Shown here in pieces: positions 31,615-43,606 of a stretch of 64,000 nucleotides of DNA. The position numbers and the translations under genes are program-made. Position 1 is the stretch's first letter, and each line of letters opens with the position of its first letter. Under the pieces are notes generated by a model. The model was not told where the DNA came from. It searched no databases and saw only the letters and a list, made by a program, of their open reading frames with translations. This DNA comes from Rachicladosporium sp. CCFEE 5018 (taxonomy: Eukaryota; Ascomycota; Dothideomycetes; Cladosporiales; Cladosporiaceae): positions 62,001 to 126,000 of the forward strand of contig KZ111187.1 of the NCBI GenBank assembly GCA_002077045.2, given 5' to 3'.

Positions 31615-32127
31615 TTTGGATAATGAGCGCGGGACATTAGTGGTATAGCACTGGCGTTTGGGGTTATGCTACTGTTTGTACATAATGCTGGAATGGAAAG
31701 AGCGCCTCGAGAATCGGAGGGATGGGAGAAACTGGCTTAGAGATACCCTGCCTGACGGCGGTCTTGCATGGCCGGCGCGAGCTAGCTGTGTGGGAAGAGA
31801 GATGTACGTACTGAATATACTTAATCAAGCAGCTGTCGATGGCATGACTCCTGCGGCGTGTCAGGGTTGCAGCGCTGATGTTTCAGCTGCCCTTTACGAG
31901 TACTGGAAGAGTGCAGGAAGAGTACACGAAGACAGGATATCTATCTCGTCAAGTAGTCGTCCTTGCTCGTGAACGGGATACCTCAGTGACATTCCCAAGA
32001 TTTCCTACTCGCTAGAGACCTCCGCCAACCGCCAATGCCGAAAGCTGCAGGACGCGACCCAGATCCTGATTGTAAGAGGGACTTGAACCGATCAGAACAT
32101 TAGTAGGACAAGGCCGGCGACTTGTAC
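31615..32127. other. Intergenic region
   Basis: About 0.5 kb between the Q/P-rich gene and MRM2, both plus strand; no recognisable feature. Confidence 0.5.
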
Positions 32128-33203
32128 ATGTCAGCGCGCCGAGCACTGCGTTCCGCGACGCCACTCCGCCACCTGCTATGTAGGCCAACCACCTTCCTCC
32201 CCCACTCCGCCGCCCTCTCCATTCTCCTGGTCCAGCTTCGATTATCCTCCAGCTCCAGCTCCTCCACCCGCTGGCTTGCTCGTCAGTCCACCGACCCGCA
32301 CACTCGCGCCTCCGCCCTGCAAGATCTCAAGTCCCGCGCCGCATTCAAGCTCCTGGAGATAGACTCTAGATACCATCTCTTCTGTCACGGGCAGAGCGTG
32401 GTAGATCTGGGCTACGCACCGGGAAGCTGGAGTCAGGTGGCGCGGAGCAAGGTTGGCAAGGAGGGGAAAGTAGTGGGGATTGATATTATTCCTGTGCAAC
32501 CACCAAGGGGCGTTAGTGCATTACAAGGCGACTTCCTCAGTGAGAGCGTGCAGGCCAGGGTCAGGGCGTTTGTAAGAGGCGAAGATGCAGACGGGAGGCT
32601 TGGTGAGGCAGGAGTGGAGGGCGGAGAGGTTCTGGGAATGATGGAGAGAGTGAAGCATGTTGGTGACAGCATCGCGATCGATGCCGTTGACCACGATGAA
32701 GACGAGTCACTCTCAAAGAGCCCGACGAAACGGTCGGTGAGGGAAGAGGACGCCAGGGAGGGTCGCGTGGTGGATGTGGTGCTATCAGACATGTGCGCAC
32801 CCTGGCCTCTCAGCACGAGTACCTGGATCAACAGCGTTAACCGTCCGTATCGCAGGATGATGAACACCTCTGGTAATCCTTTTCGAGATCATGCTGGCTC
32901 GATGGTAAGTTTCACTAAAATGCGTGCAGAACGACTGGCTCATGAGCTGACAGAATGTTGCAGGATCTTTGTCTGGCCGCGCTGACATTCGCACACGATT
33001 GTCTCGTTACGGGAGGTCATTTCCTTTGCAAGTACTACCAAGGCGCCGAAGAGAAGGCGCTCGAAACGCGACTGAAGAAGCTCTTCGAGAAAGTGCACAG
33101 GGTGAAGCCAGCATCGTCGCGGAAAGAGTCTCGCGAGGCGTACTTCGTCGCACTTAGACGCAAAGCTAATGTCTCGAAAGACCATGTCTTTGGCGATGGC
33201 TGA
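32128..33203 (+). CDS. MRM2: Mitochondrial rRNA 2'-O-methyltransferase (MRM2/FtsJ family), 2 exons
   Basis: Exons 32128-32904 and 32964-33203 (intron 59 bp) give 338 residues. The N-terminus is rich in Arg/Ser/Leu with no acidic residues, as in a mitochondrial presequence. The Rossmann fold shows the SAM motif VVDLGYAPGSWSQVA. The FtsJ/RrmJ catalytic tetrad K-D-K-E can be placed: Lys in SRAAFKLLEI, Asp in VLSDMCAP, Lys in FLCKYYQG and Glu in SREAYFVA. The family methylates a uridine in the A loop of the large mitochondrial rRNA. An insertion of about 70 mostly acidic residues splits the domain between FVRGEDADG and VVDVVLSDM. The start is the first ATG after an in-frame TTG. Confidence 0.88.
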
Positions 33204-34024
33204 GGGTTGCCGAGAATGAACCATCAGAAGGGCCTCCTCGAATGATACAGTGACCCGCACTGTACTGCATCCACTGGCATTGCGACTTCTGCTCGATGTT
33301 TACCTTGGTAAGCCAAGCGACATACATCCCTTTCACCCAATACGTCGCTAATCCACCTAGAAGCGCCCTGAAGGAATCGAACACTCCGGCTACAAGTAGG
33401 CTCTCACACGTACCATGGTGCCGAGCTATCGGCACGAAGCCTCCACGAAGTCAGATGAGCGTTCTGGCATGCGAAATGCATCTAGGGACCAGTTCTTGAA
33501 ACCCGGAGCTCAAACGTGAAAGTCCCCAATGGCTGCAAATCTACACATACGCTCTTCGTACGTGCCCGCTCTAGCATCTTCATGTATCCAACCGCCACGA
33601 TATCTCGTTAGCCAACAGACTCCTGATCCAACGCAGCTTCTCAAGTTGAACTCTCGAAAACGCACGTATGCACCGCGACGATGGAAGCGAAGGGAAAAGG
33701 CGGAGGTCGCAGGCGTATCACAACCAAGGCGGCGATGCACGATGAGCGGCGCCATAACCTGAACGGCCTGTCGCGGGCAAATGGTTTGGATGAGCGCGAA
33801 CCATGCCTGTACTGCAGGGTCGGACTGTCGTCCACCGTCCCCGGCAGGATAGCGAAGAAGCTGGCTGGGCAGATTTGTATATACAAAAGCAACCCTACTA
33901 TATAACGCTATGCACAGCCAAACTCCAGTCCGGGTATAGCTCCTCCCATCGAATCCCACTTCAGAATCGCTATGCAACGCCAGCTGCCGATCCTCCCATT
34001 GCCTTGCCTTCCCACCTCTCTCAC
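33204..34024. other. Convergent intergenic region, MRM2 and UBR1
   Basis: About 0.8 kb between the 3' ends of MRM2 and UBR1. Short frames only; a TATATACAAAAG string near 33888 has no gene downstream. No feature supported. Confidence 0.55.
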
Positions 34025-37000
34025 TCACAACGTCTCCCACCCCCCGGGATTGATATCCGCCTCCAACCGCCTACTAATGAAACTCTGCACCCCATGCCCC
34101 AACCACACATCCCTCATCAACCTCTCATACCGCCTCTGATTCAAGAACAACTGATGATGCCTCCTCAACGTCGGATCAGGCTCACCATGCCTGTCCAAAT
34201 ACGGCGCGTGCGCGAAACTGCCATGCATAGGCTCGTGCAAGAAAAGCACCATGCACTTCCTAATATTGATGAAGATCCCCAGCCGTCCGCCGCACTTCTG
34301 CATGTGCTGCCAGCAGCCGCCGCGGGACTGCGAGGGGAGGAAATCGGTCGTTTGGGCGGTGGATGAGGCGGGGAGGGGGGATTCGCAGCAAGTTGCTTGG
34401 GAGCAGAAGATCTCGGCACAAAAGAGGCAGACTGCTGGGTCGGAGATTTCTTTGCCGGCTGTGGGGCATTTGCGGCGGATGGCGAGTTCGGTGAGGACGT
34501 CGTAGTTCTTTGGGAGACCCACCAACTCGAAGATCGAGGGGTGCGGGAGCCTGATGGGGAAGGGATGCGAGGTTGTTGGGCGGATTCTGTCGGCTTCGGA
34601 GATCCAGCGGTGGGTGAATCGTTGGAGGACTGTGCTGGAGGTGGTGTCGGAGGTGTAGAGGGTGAATGCGTCTTCTAGTGTGGGGATGTGGAGGAGCCGG
34701 GTCAGGCGGTCGAGTTCGGAAGTCATTGGATCGATGTTGTAGGGGCAGTCGAAGTCGAGACCATAGCGGACGTGCATGAGGATGATGCTCTTGCGCAGGA
34801 AAGCAAGCGTGTACTTCTCGACCAGTATGCGCAGCTGCTGTAGCTGAACAGTGTGGTAGGGCAGCCGCAACGGCGAAGCCGAAGCGCCTGTCACTGAGAT
34901 GGCGTAGACTGCTCTTGCGAAAGCATCGCTAGGCTGCACTCCATTCTGCGAGTTGGGGAAGTCCGGCTGCAGAACAACTTGCTGGTACATGGTCACGACC
35001 TTGACAACCTCAGCCCAATACAGCAGCTGCAGCATGCTTGTAGCCTCCGCGACACTTGGGTCAACAATCGCTAGCCAGTCGGCAAGGAAGAGGAAATTGT
35101 CCTCTTCGAAGAGAGCGGGGATCTTCGCTGTCGCCCTCGCCCACGACATACCCGGCTGGGGTTCATCGCCGAAGAGCTGAGCCTCCATGATGGTCTGCCT
35201 GTGCGCCATCGCCTCAGTGCCCTTAGTGCTGCGCCACACCGTGTGGAAAGCTGCATAGCTCTCCGTCGTCTCCGACAGAATCCTCAAATGCATGACCGTT
35301 TGCTCCGATAGGTCCTTGAGGAGTGAGGTTGCCAGAGCGTCGCTATTAGTCCCACGATGCTGAATCTCCACGGCACTGATCGAGTAGCCTAACGCACGCG
35401 ACAGCGCAAGTACTGGCGACGCAGAGCCGGCAGGCAACTCCTCGATCCCACCGAGACCATTGACGCTGATCGTCTCGAGGAGACGCAGATACGCTTTCGA
35501 AAGCTCAACCTGCCTCGCGCCATCGCCAGCGGCGATTGGAGCATCGTGGTCCATTGGCGGCGCACTGTTGCGGCTATTAGTCCTAAACAGCGAGCCCAGA
35601 CTAAGAGATCGCCGGAAACTAGACCGCGTATCGGGACGAACAGACGCCTGGCCTGTCTGTGCCGGTCCCGTGACGCTCAGACAAGTCGCCAAGCTAGGCG
35701 AAAACGACGCCTTGATATACGCAGCCGCACGCTGCATACTCCCCGCAGCATACTGATGATACTCCGGCGTGTCATGAGCAATGTCCTCCAGCAAGACCAG
35801 ATCAGGGCCGTGCTTGGACACAGCAGTGGCAAGCCAATCCCCAAACGCTGGCGCAGCATGCAACTCATGCTCAGCAGCACACTCCCTCTCGGTCCACACT
35901 ATCGGCAGAAACGTATTCCCTAGCGCTTTGCAAAGCGGACAGATGAACTCCTTTAGCGCAATGGTCTCCGGATGACTGCGTGCAATTTGCTGCGCCTGCC
36001 GTTTCTGCGTCGCGGCGATGAAGTTCTCGAAGCAGCTGAAATGCATCATATGCCCGCAAGTCGTCGATACAGGACCCTTGGTGCTGTGCTGCGCATGTGG
36101 GAAGCCTTTGGAGAGACCTTGGCGTTCGAAGGTCTGCGTTTCGCCAGAGCTGGATGTCTTCTGGACGAGCTGCTTGTTCTTGCCAGCTACGCCGTAAGGG
36201 CGGAGGTGCTCGGCCGAGCGGTCGAGGCTGGAAGGGAGGTCTAGGACTTCTTGCACGAAGTCTGGGTCATTTGTGGGGGTGGAGCGGAGGATATTACTTT
36301 CGCCCATGAAGGCGAAGGTGCCGTAGAGGCGCTGATCGTCGGTCTCTTCTTGGCAGAGGATGCAGGTGCCTGTTGGGAAGGACCTTGTCTTGCGCTTCTC
36401 TTCGAGGTTCGGTGTCTCTGACGTGAGCGACATATCGTCCTCGATGTCTTCGAACTCGTCACTATCGAATCCTGAGAGACCCTGATTCTGCAAGAAGCTG
36501 TTCTGCTGCTCCTTCATCTTGGCCATTACGCGGGCTTGCCGAGCTGCAGCTTCTTGCTTCCTCTTCTCCTTGTCTTCCGCAGAGAACGAAGCCGGCGAGC
36601 CAGTGTCGTTCCGGTCTAGTAGCGCGAATGACGCAGCTGCAGGCCCGATAGCAGCCATCAGCTTTTCAGGTCTACGGACTTGCATCTTGCGCAAGATGTG
36701 CTTGATCGACGGCATGCAGGAACCGTACTCAGCCATCTCCGATAAGCCCACGAGCAGCGACACGATCGTACGCCACTGGCCTGGTGCGACTTTGTGCTCC
36801 TTCGACACCGCCAGCTCGACGAAGCCTTCCTCTTCGATCCGCTCATCCTCAAGCACAGCGATGACGACAAGATGCAGCACCATGTGCAAGAAAGTCTCCA
36901 CCCTCGTCGCAGGCACTTTCGTCGCCTCTGGTCGTGGTGTAAGCGCATACTGCAACGCCACAGCGATAGTCGTCGCGAACAACGGCGTTCTCGTGACGGC

Positions 37001-37159
37001 TGGCAGAGCCTCAAACAAGGTCCCCGACAGATCATGTAGTCGTGGCTCGAAGACCACGTCCTCCACGCTCTTGCCGCTCTTCTTCGCAACCACTTTCCTC
37101 GCTAGCATCTCCGCCTCCTCTCGATGATTGCGTGAGTAATGGGCGAAGTAAGGGTCCAC
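34025..37159 (-). CDS. UBR1: UBR1 N-recognin, C-terminal part (5' cut by gap)
   Basis: 1,044 codons plus stop, open to the gap edge. It includes the RING-H2 region (CILCQEETDD ... CGHMMHFSCFENFI ... CPLCKALGNTFLPIVW), with a long insertion between the two halves as in UBR-type ligases. After it comes the C-terminal auto-inhibitory region with several Cys/His (CPTAGKEISDPAVCLFC, CCESP, GGCWQHMQKCGGRLGIFINI, CMVLFLHEP). Upstream of the gap the gene continues, after the repeated block, in the segment from 39639. Removing one copy of the 2,379-bp repeat gives a single-exon product of about 2,185 residues. It is an E3 ubiquitin ligase of the Arg/N-degron pathway, recognising basic and bulky hydrophobic N-termini and sending them to the proteasome. 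Confidence 0.93.
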   Translation of the reverse strand: MDPYFAHYSRNHREEAEMLARKVVAKKSGKSVEDVVFEPRLHDLSGTLFEALPAVTRTPLFATTIAVALQYALTPRPEATKVPATRVETFLHMVLHLVVIAVLEDERIEEEGFVELAVSKEHKVAPGQWRTIVSLLVGLSEMAEYGSCMPSIKHILRKMQVRRPEKLMAAIGPAAASFALLDRNDTGSPASFSAEDKEKRKQEAAARQARVMAKMKEQQNSFLQNQGLSGFDSDEFEDIEDDMSLTSETPNLEEKRKTRSFPTGTCILCQEETDDQRLYGTFAFMGESNILRSTPTNDPDFVQEVLDLPSSLDRSAEHLRPYGVAGKNKQLVQKTSSSGETQTFERQGLSKGFPHAQHSTKGPVSTTCGHMMHFSCFENFIAATQKRQAQQIARSHPETIALKEFICPLCKALGNTFLPIVWTERECAAEHELHAAPAFGDWLATAVSKHGPDLVLLEDIAHDTPEYHQYAAGSMQRAAAYIKASFSPSLATCLSVTGPAQTGQASVRPDTRSSFRRSLSLGSLFRTNSRNSAPPMDHDAPIAAGDGARQVELSKAYLRLLETISVNGLGGIEELPAGSASPVLALSRALGYSISAVEIQHRGTNSDALATSLLKDLSEQTVMHLRILSETTESYAAFHTVWRSTKGTEAMAHRQTIMEAQLFGDEPQPGMSWARATAKIPALFEEDNFLFLADWLAIVDPSVAEATSMLQLLYWAEVVKVVTMYQQVVLQPDFPNSQNGVQPSDAFARAVYAISVTGASASPLRLPYHTVQLQQLRILVEKYTLAFLRKSIILMHVRYGLDFDCPYNIDPMTSELDRLTRLLHIPTLEDAFTLYTSDTTSSTVLQRFTHRWISEADRIRPTTSHPFPIRLPHPSIFELVGLPKNYDVLTELAIRRKCPTAGKEISDPAVCLFCAEIFCSQATCCESPLPASSTAQTTDFLPSQSRGGCWQHMQKCGGRLGIFINIRKCMVLFLHEPMHGSFAHAPYLDRHGEPDPTLRRHHQLFLNQRRYERLMRDVWLGHGVQSFISRRLEADINPGGWETL

Positions 37160-37259
37160 NNNNNNNNNNNNNNNNNNNNNNNNNNNNNNNNNNNNNNNNN
37201 NNNNNNNNNNNNNNNNNNNNNNNNNNNNNNNNNNNNNNNNNNNNNNNNNNNNNNNNNNN
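37160..37259. other. Assembly gap (100 N)
   Basis: Exactly 100 Ns inside UBR1. The 2,379 bp ending at its left edge are repeated starting at its right edge, so contig ends overlap and were not merged. Confidence 0.95.
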
Positions 37260-39638
37260 GATGATGCTCTTGCGCAGGAAAGCAAGCGTGTACTTCTCGA
37301 CCAGTATGCGCAGCTGCTGTAGCTGAACAGTGTGGTAGGGCAGCCGCAACGGCGAAGCCGAAGCGCCTGTCACTGAGATGGCGTAGACTGCTCTTGCGAA
37401 AGCATCGCTAGGCTGCACTCCATTCTGCGAGTTGGGGAAGTCCGGCTGCAGAACAACTTGCTGGTACATGGTCACGACCTTGACAACCTCAGCCCAATAC
37501 AGCAGCTGCAGCATGCTTGTAGCCTCCGCGACACTTGGGTCAACAATCGCTAGCCAGTCGGCAAGGAAGAGGAAATTGTCCTCTTCGAAGAGAGCGGGGA
37601 TCTTCGCTGTCGCCCTCGCCCACGACATACCCGGCTGGGGTTCATCGCCGAAGAGCTGAGCCTTCATGATGGTCTGCCTGTGCGCCATCGCCTCAGTGCC
37701 CTTAGTGCTGCGCCACACCGTGTGGAAAGCTGCATAGCTCTCCGTCGTCTCCGACAGAATCCTCAAATGCATGACCGTTTGCTCCGATAGGTCCTTGAGG
37801 AGTGAGGTTGCCAGAGCGTCGCTATTAGTCCCACGATGCTGAATCTCCACGGCACTGATCGAGTAGCCTAACGCACGCGACAGCGCAAGTACTGGCGACG
37901 CAGAGCCGGCAGGCAACTCCTCGATCCCACCGAGACCATTGACGCTGATCGTCTCGAGGAGACGCAGATACGCTTTCGAAAGCTCAACCTGCCTCGCGCC
38001 ATCGCCAGCGGCGATTGGAGCATCCTGGTCCATTGGCGGCGCACTGTTGCGGCTATTAGTCCTAAACAGCGAGCCCAGACTAAGAGATCGCCGGAAACTA
38101 GACCGCGTATCGGGACGAACAGACGCCTGGCCTGTCTGTGCCGGTCCCGTGACGCTCAGGCAAGTCGCCAAGCTAGGCGAAAACGACGCCTTGATATACG
38201 CAGCCGCACGCTGCATACTCCCCGCAGCATACTGATGATACTCCGGCGTGTCATGAGCAATGTCCTCCAGCAAGACCAGATCAGGGCCGTGCTTGGACAC
38301 AGCAGTGGCAAGCCAATCCCCAAACGCTGGCGCAGCATGCAACTCATGCTCAGCAGCACACTCCCTCTCGGTCCACACTATCGGCAGAAACGTATTCCCT
38401 AGCGCTTTGCAAAGCGGACAGATGAACTCCTTTAGCGCAATGGTCTCCGGATGACTGCGTGCAATTTGCTGCGCCTGCCGTTTCTGCGTCGCGGCGATGA
38501 AGTTCTCGAAGCAGCTGAAATGCATCATATGCCCGCAAGTCGTCGATACAGGACCCTTGGTGCTGTGCTGCGCATGTGGGAAGCCTTTGGAGAGACCTTG
38601 GCGTTCGAAGGTCTGCGTTTCGCCAGAGCTGGATGTCTTCTGGACGAGCTGCTTGTTCTTGCCAGCTACGCCGTAAGGGCGGAGGTGCTCGGCCGAGCGG
38701 TCGAGGCTGGAAGGGAGGTCTAGGACTTCTTGCACGAAGTCTGGGTCATTTGTGGGGGTGGAGCGGAGGATATTACTTTCGCCCATGAAGGCGAAGGTGC
38801 CGTAGAGGCGCTGATCGTCGGTCTCTTCTTGGCAGAGGATGCAGGTGCCTGTTGGGAAGGACCTTGTCTTGCGCTTCTCTTCGAGGTTCGGTGTCTCTGA
38901 CGTGAGCGACATATCGTCCTCGATGTCTTCGAACTCGTCACTATCGAATCCTGAGAGACCCTGATTCTGCAAGAAGCTGTTCTGCTGCTCCTTCATCTTG
39001 GCCATTACGCGGGCTTGCCGAGCTGCAGCTTCTTGCTTCCTCTTCTCCTTGTCTTCCGCAGAGAACGAAGCCGGCGAGCCAGTGTCGTTCCGGTCTAGTA
39101 GCGCGAATGATGCAGCTGCAGGCCCGATAGCAGCCATCAGCTTTTCAGGTCTACGGACTTGCATCTTGCGCAAGATGTGCTTGATCGACGGCATGCAGGA
39201 ACCGTACTCAGCCATCTCCGATAAGCCCACGAGCAGCGACACGATCGTACGCCACTGGCCTGGTGCGACTTTGTGCTCCTTCGACACCGCCAGCTCGACG
39301 AAGCCTTCCTCTTCGATCCGCTCATCCTCAAGCACAGCGATGACGACAAGATGCAGCACCATGTGCAAGAAAGTCTCCACCCTCGTCGCAGGCACTTTCG
39401 TCGCCTCTGGTCGTGGTGTAAGCGCATACTGCAACGCCACAGCGATAGTCGTCGCGAACAACGGCGTTCTCGTGACGGCTGGCAGAGCCTCAAACAAGGT
39501 CCCCGACAGATCATGTAGTCGTGGCTCGAAGACCACGTCCTCCACGCTCTTGCCGCTCTTCTTCGCAACCACTTTCCTCGCTAGCATCTCCGCCTCCTCT
39601 CGATGATTGCGTGAGTAATGGGCGAAGTAAGGGTCCAC
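37260..39638 (-). repeat. 2,379-bp repeat of 34781-37159 (UBR1 middle)
   Basis: Begins gatgatgctcttgcgcagg, as at 34781, and ends ggcgaagtaagggtccac, as at 37159. Four substitutions were noted against the first copy: an E/K change (near 35186 vs 37665), an H/Q change (near 35546 vs 38025) and two silent changes. A third copy lies at 58532-60910. Position at a placeholder gap points to contig overlap rather than a real tandem copy. Confidence 0.88.
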
Positions 39639-42600
39639 AAGCTCAGCGTACTCAGCCCTAAGCTCAAAAGTCCCTGTATCCGACAATCCCTCTGGCGCGC
39701 GATAGGTTGTGATGCTCTCCAGCACGCGCTGAAAGGGCTCACTATCTGCAATCTTCTCCGTAACGCGAGTATTGAGGTCAGAATACGACAGTGGCTTGAA
39801 GCACAACGCATGCGCAACATCGTGCTGGATAATCTCATCACTCACTTCGTCCGTCGCGTTGCCCAGCAGATTCCCTCGCTCTGACAAAGCAATGATGAGG
39901 AGGTGATACATATCCTCTAGCACATCGATCTGCTGCGTCTCTTCGATGCCTTCGATGGCGGAGTAGTCACTTTTGATCCACTTGCCCATCTGGTAGCGGT
40001 CGATGATCTGCGCTAAGAAGCGCTCGCCGGGCTTCTCGTGCTCGGAGCCGCAAAGTGCAAGACCAGCTTGGATCATGAACAGGTCACGCTGATAGCCTAT
40101 ATCCCTGTGTGACACGCTCCGGTAGGTGTGTGCTTGGTGGCGGAGTGTGATGCCGTTGCGGACCCACATGCCAGCTTTCATCTGCGCCAGCCAGGCGCAG
40201 ACGCGGAGCGGATGATCGAAGATACTGCAGAGGAGCTCGTCGGACGTGAGTGTTGTGGGCGCTGGGGCTGTGCGCGCGTGAGTCCAAGGATCCTTGAGGT
40301 CTGAGGAGGTGAAGTGCAAAAGGTTGCGAACTTCATCGCGGTCCATGGACTTGGCGTGCTCGAGGAGCCAGGAGAGGAGGTAGTGAAGCGGGTGGTGGAA
40401 GCTCATGTATTCGGCTTGGATGACGAACTTGGGGACGCTGTAGACTTGGCCACTTTCGTCGTAGGGTCCGGTATCGTGCCAGGCCATGTCATCTCTCATT
40501 TCGTGTGCGGTAAATCGCTTCCTCTCATAGCCGAAAGAATTGATCATAGTCATCTGACCGACAGTGCGTATAGCGCGCTGAAGTTGTGAGGTAGCCTCAA
40601 GCGTGCTCGCCTTGAAGGACGAAGCGACAGCCTTGCAAAGGCGGTCCACCTCCTTGATGATAAGACTTGCACTGATCCAAGCGTCGGACTCGTACTCAAC
40701 ATGCTCGCCCATCGCCCTAACATTGGGACACAAGCCTTGATGTAGCTTCACCAAATCCAGGAATTGAAGCAGATACTGCGGTTCCGCGCGCATCTTCGAC
40801 TGTATGAACTCTGACTGGAACAGCCAGCGCATGTCGACGAAGAAGTGGAACATCCGCCGGTTGGTCACAGATCCTGCATCGAAGGCCAGCACAGCCCTGA
40901 GTCCGACATCCATAGGGTAGCCGACTTGTCTGGTGGTGAGGAACGTGTACAGTATCGCCATCAGATTTGTCAAGAAGTTGCCGCGCTCGACGACCTCTTC
41001 GGTGATCGACGGCGTCGTTAGCATCTGCACGCTGAGATTGATGACACTATGATCCGGCTCGCGATCTGCGACCAGATACAGCTCGGCAAGGGGTGTGTAC
41101 AAACCAGCGAAACGTAGTCCTAGTATGCGCTTGAAGTGAGGTATCGTTGCCACATTCGTGATATACATGTGTCGCAGCTTTACTCGCAGCGTCTTCCACA
41201 GTCGTAGATCGTATAGTATCAGCCAGTCCAATCGCACGCGCTGCCATAGATCCTCTGAGGGCTCAGCCGGTCGAGGACCCTGGAATGCATCCGGCGTCAC
41301 CAGCCAATGCCTACTAGTAGGCTGAGGTCGCTTCGGCTTGGCTTTGCGGGTCTGGGCTGGTGTCTTCGGCATCTTGCCGTAAGGCGCTTTTACAGACTCC
41401 GCGGGCTCTACCTCCACAGACGTCGCCTCGAGATCGCCCTCCTCACTCTCGGTCGGCGTCATGATCAGTCGAAAGGCTCCTCTGCGCTGACCCCTAGGCG
41501 TTGCAGTATCTGGACCCGGAGGCGGTGGTGGTGGCGGTGGGTAGCCAGCCATAGTAGCCTCGCGCGCTCCCGTGACCTCATCATCTCCGCTCAAGTCAAT
41601 GTCCATGCCTGCAGTACCGGCCTGCAGAGCAGCCTCGCCCGCTTCTATCGCAGCATCGGCGGCTCTTCTAATGTCGTCGATCTCGGCTTCCATCGTGTCT
41701 ATGTCCATATCATCGTCCTCGTCCTCTTCAACATCATCCTCATAGTCCTCATCATCCTCGTCCTCGTCTTGCTCGATCTGAATTCGTGTGACGCCCGTGC
41801 CAGCGGGCATGCCGTGAAGGAAATTACGGTACTGACTCTTGAGCTTCCAAGTCTCGTCGATTTCATGATCATCAATCCCCTGTTGCCCGATGTCCATATT
41901 ACTCGCTTCGCTACCCATGCGCCATGGTTGGAGAAACTCCTCGCAGATGATATTCCTAAGCATCTGCCCATCAGAACCTACCGAGCATCCTGCAATATCG
42001 CCTAGCCAGTCGACGATCGTTTCGCACATCTGCTCTCGGAAGGTGTCGCGGGCTGATCGTACTGTGACTGTGATCTTGATCTGCTCGAGCACCTTGGCCA
42101 TATGCACCAAGTCCGCGATATCTGTGGAGCTGTGCACTACTGCTCGTCTAGTGTCGTTGACCTCATATGCCCGTTGCATGCCGATCGTCTTCGTCGTCCG
42201 ACAAGCTTTCGCGACTTGATACTGCACATCTCGTACAGTATGTTTCTCGTCGTTCCAGAGCAAGACCGAGAACTCCGGCTCGCCTAATGTCACGTCCGAA
42301 CCACCATACATGGCAGGCGATAGCCGTGCTCTCCTCTCATCCTCTCGTACTGACTCGACCGTCTTTTGCAACCGCAGCTGCTCCGGCGCGCAGGAGAAGA
42401 CGTCGCACATGAAGTCCAGACATCTTGCGATCGTCATCCTCACAGCCCTCCTGACCTCCTCTGGTACTTCGTTTCCTGTGCCTTGCCCCACATGCTCCTT
42501 CTCCTTTCCACGCCCCTGCTCAGAGGCAGCAGAGTGGATTGAACATCGCACCTCCCTCTTCCAAGCCTCCGCATCCCCGCAGTCACAGCATCCACTGTTG

Positions 42601-43061
42601 CCCGGACTCACACTCACGTAGACCATGTGGCCTTCATGCTCGCTGCCCTCGAAACACCTCGAGCAGAGCACGCACGTCTCATCCGCGGCGCAGGTCTTGC
42701 AGCTATACGTGCTCTCACCGCTCTTGAAGATGTGCCCACAAGCAGCGCCGCGGGCAGATGGCATATACTCCGCGCCGTCTTGGGCTCCTTGGGCGTCGCG
42801 GAGACTCCATGGCTCGGACGATGAGGGCGGTGGCGGGCCAGAGGGAAAGAACAGTGGAAGATAGGCGGAGCTGTAGGCGGCGAGGGAGTGGAAGAGGTGC
42901 TGGCGGAGAACTGCATCGGTGGTGGGGGTGTAGCGATTCAGGTAGCCGGCGGGGAGTGAGAGCAGAACGCTGGCCAGGCGGGCTTCGCTGGAGTGCGGTG
43001 CGGAGACCATGTCGAAGTTGTGATTGTTGCCGTGACTGGCGAGTGGGAGGATGAAGTTCAA
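37260..43061 (-). CDS. UBR1: UBR1 N-recognin, N-terminal and middle part (3' cut by gap)
   Basis: 1,934 codons from the ATG at 43061 to the gap; a second Met 17 codons in (MVSAPHSSEAR) is also possible. The UBR box (about residues 105-180) is clear: AACGHIFKSGESTYSCKTC, CVLCSRCFEGSEHEGH, SGCCDCGDAEAW and CSIH, the zinc site that binds type-1 (basic) N-termini. The ClpS-like N-domain follows (FSVLLWNDEKHTVRDVQYQV), binding type-2 hydrophobic N-termini. A very acidic stretch of Asp/Glu and a run of eight prolines come next, then the helical middle region up to the RING portion, which is present here too because of the repeated block. Single exon in the visible sequence. Confidence 0.93.
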
Positions 43062-43606
43062 GTCATCGGGCTTGGATGTAGTGGGTAGGTCGATTCGAAG
43101 GTCGATGCGGTGATGATTAAGCCGTCGTTGTCAGCATTTGCCACGACAGGATATAAGGCAGGGTGAGCAGGATAAGACAGGGCAAAGACAGTACTCGTGG
43201 CAGGGACAGATCAAGTACTAAGATAGGTAAAGTATGCGATTAGTGACTGCAGTTGTCGTACCAAAGGTGCCTGATGCCGCGCTTTCCAACATATGACGTC
43301 CGTGCACGGTTCACTAGGTAAGGCACTGTAAGGTGCACACATGGAGTCTACGCGCCCTACTCGATCAGACAACCACGCGACAGCATCGAATTTCTGGGAG
43401 TAAGGAAACGACGCTGCTCGCACGCGATGAACGCTGCCACATGTTTCGGCGAATATTAATGTACGGGTAATCATGAGAAACCCGAATGTTTCGATGGACA
43501 GGCTAACAACCGTTCAATACCCTTCGATCAGCCGTATCCCCTTCACCGGCATGCGACTATCCGCCTTTCTTCCGCTTGCATGATCTTCCCCAGTCTGCGT
43601 CGCCCT
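43062..43606. other. Intergenic region upstream of UBR1
   Basis: About 0.55 kb between the UBR1 start and the duplicated metallopeptidase exon; should hold the UBR1 promoter. No other feature seen. Confidence 0.5.

Noticed and set aside
32060..32110. tRNA-like ggttcaagtccc on the minus strand
   Set aside because: The five bases on either side of the loop do not pair, and no other arms are present.
37260..39638. Real tandem duplication inside UBR1
   Set aside because: The copy boundary coincides with a 100-N placeholder and the same block starts another contig at 58532; contig overlap explains it better.
41307..42005. 232-codon plus-strand frame, and 202-codon frames at 36519, 38998 and 60270
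   Set aside because: They lie antisense within UBR1, are repeated only because UBR1 is repeated, and carry no family signature.
34025..43061. ORFs that appear to run through the N gaps (e.g. 34025-37285, 13131-13838, 58132-58557)
   Set aside because: They are open only because Ns are not stops; they splice unrelated or repeated contig ends together.
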